From a virus: a DNA stretch of 42,285 nucleotides. Both the position numbers and the translations under genes were made by a program. Position 1 is the first letter of the stretch; each line of letters opens with the position of its first letter. The stretch covers positions 1-42,285 of the IMG/VR virus record IMGVR_UViG_3300036846_000278; one strand, given 5' to 3'. The notes under the pieces are model-generated. The model made no database searches and had not been told where the DNA came from. It saw nothing but the letters and a program-made list of their open reading frames with translations. Below are positions 6,553 to 12,016 of the stretch, piece by piece.

Positions 6553-6575
6553 GCCGTTGCTTATGGGGCAACGGC
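6553..6575 (-). other. 8-bp hairpin beside leader 10-mer copy 3
   Basis: GCCGTTGC (6553-6560) and GCAACGGC (6568-6575) pair around a 7-nt loop. It touches the 10-mer and overlaps the -10 of the candidate promoter at 6560-6588, so it may be an operator or the 5' end of the leader RNA. Confidence 0.5.
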
Positions 6576-6588
6576 AAAACCGCGTCAA
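6560..6588 (-). promoter_or_regulatory. Candidate promoter for the AAA+ gene
   Basis: On the minus strand TTGACG (6583-6588) is followed after 17 nt by CATAAG (6560-6565). The extended GCTTGAC form fits alphaproteobacterial -35 boxes. Similar GCTTGAC sequences occur near 798, 3749, 5337 and 7530, but with weaker -10 boxes. Confidence 0.4.
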
Positions 6589-6603
6589 GCTATTAATGCC
6601 TGA

Positions 6604-6640
6604 GGTTTAGCAGAAAAAGATTATATTTTTCTGCTAAACC
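6604..6640. repeat. Perfect 15-bp inverted repeat
   Basis: GGTTTAGCAGAAAAA (6604-6618) and its exact inverse (6626-6640) flank a 7-nt loop, 14 bp past the stop of the SprT-like gene. The A and T tracts are inside the stem and no U-run follows it. It may be an operator, an RNA-processing site or an unusual terminator. Confidence 0.65.
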
Positions 6641-6654
6641 AAAATCATCCATTT

Positions 6655-7275
6655 TCAGGCGTCAAAATGTGCGATTAAAATGCCGTTGCAATCAGGGACC
6701 GGGCAGTTCAGATATGTGTGATTGATTATGTGTTTTTTAGAAACACGTGCAAGCCAGCCGCAATCTGGGCATTCGGTTTTAATGCCCCATGTTGGGACTT
6801 TTTTGCGTTCCAACGTGAGCGTGATCTCACCATGCGGGATAGGCCCAAGCTCGTCTAGCATGGTCATACCCCATGAATGCCATTTCTCGCCTGCGTAGGT
6901 TGCCTTACAGTCGCCTTGTAAGCCAAGTGTATCCTTGGCCAGCTTGCCAAATGACTTGCGGTCATGGGTGCGATCGCTCAGGTTGTAGTCCAACGCACAA
7001 TGGCACAGCTCATGCGTCAGTGTGTCGGCGATGCTCGCTTCATTGACCTTTGTGCCGTCTTTCAACGTTGGGTTTATGAAAATCTCATAATGGTTGTCAG
7101 CGCTGCTCTCAGGGAAAATGATTTCCCCGATTGCGCTTGAACGAATGCCGGTTGACGGGAAACCGATGCTGGCGCGGATGTTGAGCGGCAAGGGAAATCC
7201 AGCCGCTTCGAACTGCGGCCTATGTGCCATAATGCAAGCGTTCAACCAAGCTTCGCGCGTTTCGTACATTTCCAT
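6655..7275 (-). CDS. SprT-like zinc metallopeptidase, 206 aa
   Basis: The HExxH zinc motif is THELCHCALD (H88, E89, H92), within a SprT/SPRTN-like context. The C-terminus carries a four-cysteine zinc ribbon (TECPDCGWLARV and NCPVPDCNG), as in SprT family members. Cellular SPRTN relatives digest proteins crosslinked to DNA, and phage SprT-like proteins are usually unassigned. Clearing proteins from DNA is a possible role. Start ATG 7273-7275 has GAGGAA 8 nt upstream. The leader contains 10-mer copy 4. The gene lies between a 49-aa gene and the MoxR-like gene in the early block. Confidence 0.85.
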   Translation of the reverse strand: MEMYETREAWLNACIMAHRPQFEAAGFPLPLNIRASIGFPSTGIRSSAIGEIIFPESSADNHYEIFINPTLKDGTKVNEASIADTLTHELCHCALDYNLSDRTHDRKSFGKLAKDTLGLQGDCKATYAGEKWHSWGMTMLDELGPIPHGEITLTLERKKVPTWGIKTECPDCGWLARVSKKHIINHTYLNCPVPDCNGILIAHFDA

Positions 7276-7297
7276 TGTTCAGTTCCTCGTGTGTGTG

Positions 7298-7307
7298 TGT
7301 ATCGTGT
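7298..7307 (-). repeat. Leader 10-mer ACACGATACA, copy 4
   Basis: Exact copy on the minus strand, 22 nt upstream of the start at 7275 and 3 nt past the stop of the gene at 7311-7460. Confidence 0.75.
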
Positions 7308-7310
7308 TGC

Positions 7311-7460
7311 TTAGGCGTAAATAGGCTTGCGCGTGCAAATGCCAGCGCCGTAATCGCGGTTCATTCTCGTGCATGCGCGAAGGGCCGCATCAAGCGTTTT
7401 GTAGGATGTGACCTTGCCAGTGATGCGGTTGGTAACTTCGTGGCGGATCGGATCGGACAT
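7311..7460 (-). CDS. Small basic protein, 49 aa
   Basis: The start is ATG 7458-7460 with AAGGAACCGCTCAA upstream and leader 10-mer copy 5 a further 19 nt away. The frame is open 23 codons upstream, but that stretch is the leader itself. The product begins MSDPIRHEVTNRITGKVTSY and ends in a basic helix (LDAALRACTRMNRDYGAG). It resembles small phage proteins built from one beta hairpin and one helix. The family is unknown. Confidence 0.7.
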   Translation of the reverse strand: MSDPIRHEVTNRITGKVTSYKTLDAALRACTRMNRDYGAGICTRKPIYA

Positions 7461-7479
7461 TTGAGCGGTTCCTTGTGTG

Positions 7480-7489
7480 TGTATCGTGT
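7480..7489 (-). repeat. Leader 10-mer ACACGATACA, copy 5
   Basis: Exact copy on the minus strand, 19 nt upstream of the start at 7460. A loose inverted repeat (GACTGC/GCAGTC, about 7495-7528) with a YATTAATR site in its loop lies directly upstream. Confidence 0.75.
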
Positions 7490-7557
7490 CTGTGAGACTG
7501 CTATTAATGGCATGATGTGAGGCAGTCAAGCGAAAAAATGCATGTGAGAAAATTATT

Positions 7558-7938
7558 TTATGTCAGTTGCAAACGTTCGGCAAATCCATGAGCGATCAGA
7601 TCGTTTAAGAATTGCGGTGGATAGCCTTTCGATGCACGCAAGCCACGCGCACGCAGGTTCAATATGCGGTTATCATGTCGCAAACCATTATAATGGAAAA
7701 TATCATCTCTCCACTCACCATGATAAATGGCCCACGCCGCGCGATGTGCTAGCACGTCAACGCCACATATTTGTGATTTATGAATGCCTGATCGTAGTCG
7801 GGTTGTGAATGCCGGAACATTAGCCCATCTGGCATTATATTGTGCACCCAATTCAGGACGTTCGCGCCAAAAGAACAATCCGTTATTATAATCGTATTCA
7901 ATTGCTTCGTTCAACTCTGCAAGTGTTAGCTTATTCAT
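7558..7938 (-). CDS. HNH-endonuclease-like protein, 126 aa
   Basis: The layout fits the HNH_3 family: GLFFWRERPELG near the N-terminus, the VLAHRAAWAIYHGEW segment, then IFHYNGLRHDNRILNLR where family members usually have DHINGxxxDNRxxNLR. The His, Asn and second Asn are kept, but the usual Asp before the His is Phe, so activity is uncertain. Phage HNH proteins may be homing endonucleases, packaging aids or early DNA-cutting enzymes. Start ATG 7936-7938 has AAAGG upstream. It is the first leftward gene after the divergent control region, so it is probably transcribed very early. Confidence 0.75.
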   Translation of the reverse strand: MNKLTLAELNEAIEYDYNNGLFFWRERPELGAQYNARWANVPAFTTRLRSGIHKSQICGVDVLAHRAAWAIYHGEWRDDIFHYNGLRHDNRILNLRARGLRASKGYPPQFLNDLIAHGFAERLQLT

Positions 7939-7960
7939 TGTGTAAACCTTTAACGGTTAA

Positions 7961-8210
7961 GATCAGGTTAGATCGTGAGGGATCAGGTAAGTGCATGACA
8001 GATCGTGCGATGTCAAGAAATCGCGTAAGTTACTGAAAACACTGACGTTTTTAAGATCAGGTAAGATCAGGTAAGATCATTATACGCCCATTTTTGTGAT
8101 GAAATGATGATATACTTATAGTTGCATAGGTTATTATTGTTTAGTGATGCTTTCTTTTTCAAAAACGTATATATGGGGATCATACACGATCTCTCACGAT
8201 CTTACCTGCT
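7961..8210. repeat. GATC-containing iteron-like repeats, direct and inverted
   Basis: AGGTAAGATC occurs at 8059-8068, 8069-8078 and inverted at 8199-8208, with a variant AGGTTAGATC at 7965-7974. A longer unit at 7965-7984 (AGGTTAGATCGTGAGGGATC) is repeated inverted near 8189-8208 with two mismatches. Another GATCAGGTAA lies at 7981-7990. This spacing and inversion is typical of sites bound by a replication initiator or a repressor. Confidence 0.7.
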
Positions 8211-8251
8211 CATGCCCGGATTTCCCGGTTTGTTCCGTTCTCGTGCGCACA

Positions 8252-8302
8252 AGTGAACTGATAGGGGTGATGTGTTCACTAGTTGACTGAAAGTCGTTCA
8301 CT
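8252..8302. promoter_or_regulatory. Three GTTCACT boxes (operator candidates)
   Basis: AGTGAAC at 8252-8258 and GTTCACT at 8274-8280 form an inverted pair, and a third GTTCACT lies at 8296-8302. A related GAACTG follows. The arrangement suggests a repressor or activator site. Confidence 0.45.
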
Positions 8303-8448
8303 TTCTGAACTGTTTCGGCTAAAGGTTTAGGGTTCATTGGTCGGATGTAGTACCCTTGTGATGCATGGTTGGTATTAATGCCTGTACCCGGCTGACACTG
8401 CTCCTAAGATCGTCACACTGTCGATAAAAAAGCAATAAGATCAATAAC

Positions 8449-8464
8449 TTAAGAGATCTCTTAA
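8449..8464. promoter_or_regulatory. 16-bp perfect palindrome
   Basis: TTAAGAGATCTCTTAA reads the same on both strands. It lies 229 bp upstream of the start at 8693 and is a good candidate for a dimeric regulator, perhaps one of the phage's own HTH proteins. Confidence 0.5.
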
Positions 8465-8474
8465 TTTAACATAA

Positions 8475-8495
8475 TGTTCATTATCATTCTGAACA
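8475..8495. promoter_or_regulatory. TGTTCA-N9-TGAACA inverted repeat
   Basis: TGTTCA (8475-8480) and TGAACA (8490-8495) are exact inverse half-sites 9 bp apart; one further GTTCA follows at 8498-8502. The half-site shares GTTCA with the boxes at 8252-8302, which suggests one regulator for both clusters. Confidence 0.45.
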
Positions 8496-8692
8496 CTGTT
8501 CAATTGCGCCTATCTTATTGATTTCTCAGGGATTCGCTATTTCGAACTGGCCGACCGCCACTGGGCCGGGGGGCAGGCGGGCCAACGTTTACGTTCATGC
8601 CCGGACGCACGAAAATTTTAAAAAATTCAGCTAGAGTTATAAACCTTAACACGCTATATCATCACTACCCTAAACCCCTAGGAGTGATCTAC

Positions 8693-8974
8693 ATGTCTGA
8701 CAGAACACACGAAAATCCCGTAGAGTTCGAACGCGATATGCTTGAAAAGATGAAGCAGCAAGGGATCAGCGATGACGATGCAAAGTATGTGATGAAAATG
8801 GTAAGGCATGTAGGAATGAATGTGACGAAGGAGTTAGATGCTGCAACTAGGGAGTCGCCGGAGCACTTACAGGCGAATATCTTTCATATGTCAGTCATGG
8901 CGATCTATAATACGGTGGTAACGATCAGGGATGATGCCATGGCTGAGTATGAGAAAAATAATCTTAAGCATTAA
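8693..8974 (+). CDS. Unknown protein, 93 aa, first rightward gene
   Basis: The family is unknown. The protein is helical, acidic and soluble (ENPVEFERDMLEKMKQQGISDDDAKYVMKM, then a second helical part ending AEYEKNNLKH). The helix-loop with GISDDDAKYV resembles the GISEADAEKL of the early protein at 2665-2934, which may mean a shared small helical fold or distant relatedness. I start at ATG 8693 because TAGGAGTGATCTAC precedes it; the 32 codons upstream in frame have no ribosome-binding site. It heads a three-gene run that ends at the hairpin 9515-9544. Confidence 0.7.
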   Translation: MSDRTHENPVEFERDMLEKMKQQGISDDDAKYVMKMVRHVGMNVTKELDAATRESPEHLQANIFHMSVMAIYNTVVTIRDDAMAEYEKNNLKH

Positions 8975-8986
8975 TAGGAGGTCACG

Positions 8987-9241
8987 ATGGATGACCGTGA
9001 GGACCAAGAAATAGTAGAGATACCAGAAGAGGGGTTGTTGGTCTTTACTGAGGCAAATGCTGCTAAGGTATTAGGTATGAGTGTGAAGAAGCTTAGATCG
9101 GCTAGGAAGCGAGGGAAAATAAGTTATCTGTCGCGCGGGGATGAAATTTACTATGAATTTGAGGAAATACAGAAGCGTACAGCAGAACAAATATTGTGCG
9201 ATGCATTTGATGGTAAGCCTTTAAGAGTCTATGAGTATTAA
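8987..9241 (+). CDS. HTH DNA-binding protein (excisionase/MerR-like), 84 aa
   Basis: Residues about 19-62 (VFTEANAAKVLGMSVKKLRSARKRGKI and on to EIYYEFEEIQK) fit the winged-helix HTH_17 type used by excisionases and small phage regulators: a helix, the LGMS turn, a basic recognition helix and a short wing. The first 18 residues are acidic. The ribosome-binding site is ideal (AGGAGG 7 nt before ATG). With no integrase in the genome, a transcription regulator of early or late genes is more likely than an excisionase. Its sites may be the palindromes in 8252-8495. Confidence 0.75.
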   Translation: MDDREDQEIVEIPEEGLLVFTEANAAKVLGMSVKKLRSARKRGKISYLSRGDEIYYEFEEIQKRTAEQILCDAFDGKPLRVYEY

Positions 9242-9253
9242 TAGGGGACTGAT

Positions 9254-9508
9254 ATGTTCATCAAGTTGACAGAAGTGCATGGGGTAGAAGAACTTGGGAT
9301 TACTATTAATAGCGATCAGATAGTCTGGTATGACCGGGCCAATGGGGATGAGTTGATGAGCAGGATTAAGATGATGGATGGTAAGCTGGTATGGGTTAAG
9401 GAGTGCAATTCAGAACTGGATTACATGTTAGGGACTAAGCGGTTTCTTGATGGTCTTGATTATAATAAAAATAATCAAGAACAGCAAAATGATGTGGTGG
9501 GAGATTAA
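9254..9508 (+). CDS. Small FlbD-like or unknown protein, 84 aa
   Basis: The N-terminus (MFIKLTEVHGVEELGITINSDQI) and the following strands resemble small FlbD-type proteins: a beta-rich start, then KMMDGKLVWVKECNSELDYML. FlbD proteins are flagellar regulators and similar small proteins occur in phages without a known role. The C-terminal 20 residues are Asn- and Gln-rich and probably flexible. A ribosome-binding site AGGGGA lies 6 nt upstream of ATG 9254. A strong hairpin follows (9515-9544), so the gene ends the short regulatory operon before the packaging genes. Confidence 0.55.
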   Translation: MFIKLTEVHGVEELGITINSDQIVWYDRANGDELMSRIKMMDGKLVWVKECNSELDYMLGTKRFLDGLDYNKNNQEQQNDVVGD

Positions 9509-9514
9509 TAAAGC

Positions 9515-9544
9515 CTCTGAGAATGATAAAAAACATTCTCAGAG
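9515..9544. terminator. 11-bp hairpin between regulatory and packaging genes
   Basis: CTCTGAGAATG (9515-9525) and CATTCTCAGAG (9534-9544) pair perfectly around ATAAAAAA. The plus strand continues TATAAATG, without a clean U-tract, so it could be an attenuator or processing site rather than a full terminator. Confidence 0.5.
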
Positions 9545-9629
9545 TATAAATGCCAATGCATTAATTACTCCCCTGATAGGGTTTTAATGTTAGGCTTGAA
9601 CTGAGAATTGTTTTTGATATTTTAAGCGG

Positions 9630-10145
9630 ATGTTTCAGCTTGAACGCACGCCGGAGATTGTCGAGGCGCTGACCGAAGCGCTGTTTCAGACGCGCGGGGA
9701 CATGATCGCGGCCTGCCAGATGCTCAAGATACGGTACCGGCATGTCGTCGCGTGGATGCAGGCCGATGCGGATACCGCGCAGGCGCTCAAGGAGGCGCAG
9801 AAGCAGGGTTGGATGCGGCTAGAGAACGCGGCGATGCAGCGCGCGGTCGAGGGTGTGCCCAAAGGGGTCTATTACAAAGGCAAGTGCGTCGGGGTCGAGA
9901 CGGTCTATTCGGATGGGCTGCTGAGTCAGATGCTCAAGGCCAGAGTGCCCGGCTACGGTGAGGACGGGGGGCATTCAGGCATGACGGTCAACGTCGCGGT
10001 CATGCCAAGGGCGAACTCGTATGAGGAGTGGACAGTTCAGCGCAATGCGGCGCTGGCCGGGGGCCGTGAGAGTACTGCTTCGCTTGCGGCCTCCGAGCGG
10101 GTGATAGAAGGCAAGACTATTAATGGCATGCCTGATGTACTGTAG
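9630..10145 (+). CDS. terS: Terminase small subunit, 171 aa
   Basis: The N-terminal region (TPEIVEALTEALFQTRGDMIAACQML, then VVAWMQADAD) is a helix-turn-helix for recognising packaging DNA. The middle carries YSDGLLSQMLKARVPGY, close to the common small-terminase motif YDDxLLxxLLKAxxPxxY. The C-terminal 60 residues are variable and may bind the large subunit. No clear ribosome-binding site precedes ATG 9630. TTGAAC at 9596 and TATTTT at 9618 (16 nt apart) could be a promoter placed very close to the start. The gene is much more GC-rich than its flanks. The TAG stop is followed in the same frame by the large subunit. Confidence 0.85.
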   Translation: MFQLERTPEIVEALTEALFQTRGDMIAACQMLKIRYRHVVAWMQADADTAQALKEAQKQGWMRLENAAMQRAVEGVPKGVYYKGKCVGVETVYSDGLLSQMLKARVPGYGEDGGHSGMTVNVAVMPRANSYEEWTVQRNAALAGGRESTASLAASERVIEGKTINGMPDVL

Positions 10146-10154
10146 GAGCGGACC

Positions 10155-11657
10155 ATAGATGCGGTCTGGGAACCACAACCGGGGCCGCAAGCGCTTGCTG
10201 TATCAGCGAGGTTTATCACTGAATTATTATATGGTGGTGCGCGTGGCGGTGGCAAGACAAGCTTCTTGCTCGGGGATTACTTACAGGACGTTGACCAAGG
10301 GCCGGGATGGAAGGGTATCCTTTTTCGTAAGACTTATCCTGAGCTGGAAGAAATCATATCCCAGGCCAAGGACATGTATTTACACCTTGGAGCAACATGG
10401 AAGGTTTCGGATCGGACGTTTACGTTCCCGACTGGTGCCACGCTGAAATTACGGCACATTGATAGTGATGATGACGCAAGCCACTATCAGGGGCATTCTT
10501 ATGCATGGGTTGGATTTGATGAAATCGGTAACTGGCCGAACCTGAGCAATTATAATAAGCTCAAAGCGACACTGAGAAGCACTGATATTAATGTAACGCA
10601 TATGCGGATCAGAGCGACAGCGAACCCCGGTGGGCCGGGACACCATGCGGTTAAGAACTATTTTATAGACCATAACCCTCAGGGCTTTGAAATGGTCAAG
10701 AGCCAAGAGGGTACTACACGGATGTTTATTCCTGCTAAGGTCACAGATAACAAGATACTATTAACAGTCGATCCTCAGTATATAAGCCGGTTAAGAGAGG
10801 TGGGAAGTCCTGAGTTGGTAAGAGCGTGGCTAGAGGGTGACTGGAATGTCATTACGGGAGCGTATTTTCCAGAGTTTAGCACGTTGGAACACGTCATTGA
10901 CCCGTTCTCTATACCGCCGTACTGGCTTAAGTTTATGTCAGGCGATTGGGGTAGTGCTAGTCCCTTTAGTTATCACTGGATCGCTGTTTCTGATGGGACT
11001 ATTAATATACCTGATCCTAGACCGCCAGATGTGAACTGCCCGGTAGGAATGACGATACGCCCACCAAGGTTAATCCCTAAGGGTGCCTTAGTCGTGTATC
11101 GGGAATTTTACGGAGCTTTGGTGGGGATGATAAATGTAGGGCTAAGATGGCCCGCGAGTCGGGTTGCGGAAGGGATCAAGGCAAGGACACCCAGGGGTGA
11201 GAAAATTACGTTTAGGGTTATGGACCCTAGCGCTTTCAAGCAGGATGGAGGGCCTAGCCATGCGGAGGTTATGGCAAGGGCCGGGGTATATTTTAGAGCC
11301 GCTGATAATACTCGGCTTCCGGGTTGGGGTGCTATACGGGAGAGGCTTACGGGACTCGATGCGGACCCAGACATTAATAATGGTGTCGGTGTACCGATGT
11401 TGTATATCTTTAATACATGCCCGAACCTTATAAGGACATTGCCAGCATTACAGCATGACAGTAAAGACCCAGAAGATTGTGATACCAACGGTGAGGATCA
11501 TGCGCCGGATGACTTGCGGTATGGCTGTATGGCACGGCCTTGGGTAAGACCTAAACCACCGCCGGAGCCATTAATGCCTAAGACATTAGAGACGGTGACA
11601 CTAAACGAGCTATTTACGGACCATGAGAGGAATATCAGGGTGGATTACGGTCTGTAG
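10155..11657 (+). CDS. terL: Terminase large subunit, apparent ATA start, 500 aa
   Basis: The packaging motor and nuclease. The Walker A motif GGARGGGKT is at residues 27-35, Walker B VGFDEIGNW at about 120-127 and the coupling motif RATANPGGPG near 153-162. Nuclease acidic residues lie in FMSGDWG (about D264), VMDPSAF (about D357) and DHAPDDLRYG (near 448-457). No ATG, GTG, TTG or CTG lies between the preceding TAG and Walker A. The best start is ATA 10155-10157, six nt after GGAG, giving the typical N-terminus DAVWEPQPGPQALAVS. ATG 10159 is out of frame. Alternatives are readthrough of TAG 10143, a frameshift or a sequence error. Confidence 0.9.
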   Translation: MDAVWEPQPGPQALAVSARFITELLYGGARGGGKTSFLLGDYLQDVDQGPGWKGILFRKTYPELEEIISQAKDMYLHLGATWKVSDRTFTFPTGATLKLRHIDSDDDASHYQGHSYAWVGFDEIGNWPNLSNYNKLKATLRSTDINVTHMRIRATANPGGPGHHAVKNYFIDHNPQGFEMVKSQEGTTRMFIPAKVTDNKILLTVDPQYISRLREVGSPELVRAWLEGDWNVITGAYFPEFSTLEHVIDPFSIPPYWLKFMSGDWGSASPFSYHWIAVSDGTINIPDPRPPDVNCPVGMTIRPPRLIPKGALVVYREFYGALVGMINVGLRWPASRVAEGIKARTPRGEKITFRVMDPSAFKQDGGPSHAEVMARAGVYFRAADNTRLPGWGAIRERLTGLDADPDINNGVGVPMLYIFNTCPNLIRTLPALQHDSKDPEDCDTNGEDHAPDDLRYGCMARPWVRPKPPPEPLMPKTLETVTLNELFTDHERNIRVDYGL

Positions 11658-11826
11658 GGTTATAGAGCTTTCTCAGGAAGTTGACAATACGGGTTTGCCA
11701 GCCGGGACCAGTATTGCGGATGCGTTGGGCTAATTCAGGTTCCATTCTGAGTGTTACGTTTTTCTTTTTGAGTTCTTTCGGGATGCGGGGACGCCCGCGT
11801 GACTTGCGGTTTTCGGGTTCGCACAC
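11635..11826 (-). CDS. BrnA-antitoxin-like regulator, opposite strand, 63 aa
   Basis: The segment LRMEPELAQRIRNTGPGWQTRIVNFLRKLY matches the C-terminal signature of BrnA-type antitoxins (TGxGWQTRIN). Its basic start includes RGRPRIP, an AT-hook-like motif. BrnA proteins are ribbon-helix-helix repressors that neutralise a BrnT RNase, but no BrnT-like gene is present here, so it is probably a stand-alone regulator. The start is GTG 11824-11826 with GGAG upstream. A strong promoter of its own lies at 11859-11887. It overlaps the last 23 bases of terL tail to tail. Facing against the late operon, it looks like a moron gene. Confidence 0.75.
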   Translation of the reverse strand: MCEPENRKSRGRPRIPKELKKKNVTLRMEPELAQRIRNTGPGWQTRIVNFLRKLYNPTDRNPP

Positions 11827-11858
11827 TGTTCCACTCCCGCTACTCCCCGAGTTATGTC

Positions 11859-11887
11859 ATAATATTAATGCAGTTAAAAAAAGTCAA
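11859..11887 (-). promoter_or_regulatory. Strong sigma70-type promoter for the BrnA-like gene
   Basis: On the minus strand TTGACT (11882-11887) and TATTAT (11859-11864) are exactly 17 nt apart. The predicted transcript start is about 25 nt from the GTG. A YATTAATR site overlaps the -10 and spacer, and a GCAG/CTGC inverted repeat spans the -35, so self-repression is possible. Confidence 0.7.
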
Positions 11888-12016
11888 CGTTTTTCTGCAT
11901 TGGCGGGAAATACGGCTTTTTGGCATTTGCGTAAAATGCGATATTGAAATCCTTTAATAAAGACTTGATCCAGTTTGAAGTCGGGCGTAAGCGTGTTCGC
12001 CGCGAGGGCTAGCGTC

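Larger units (their letters stand above)
7939..8692. other. Divergent control region, possible replication origin
   Basis: This is the largest gene-free stretch, about 750 bp between the leftward HNH-like gene and the rightward gene at 8693. It holds the GATC-containing repeats (7961-8210), three GTTCACT/AGTGAAC boxes (8252-8302), a 16-bp palindrome (8449-8464) and a TGTTCA inverted repeat (8475-8495). On the minus strand TTGACA (8011-8016) with CACTTA 17 nt downstream is a weak promoter candidate. An upstream extension of the 8693 gene (from 8597) lacks a ribosome-binding site. The region probably sets early transcription in both directions and could also start replication. Confidence 0.6.

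Noticed and set aside
6604-6640. The 15-bp inverted repeat as an ordinary terminator
   Set aside because: The T-tract is inside the stem and no U-run follows on either strand, so I list it as an inverted repeat only.
8051-8080. Short tandem repeat as a possible CRISPR array
   Set aside because: The units are 10 bp and directly adjacent, with no spacers; an iteron or operator is more likely.
10143-10145. Recoding of TAG as a sense codon
   Set aside because: TAG ends several other genes at sensible positions, followed by ribosome-binding sites and starts, so genome-wide recoding is unlikely; local readthrough remains open.
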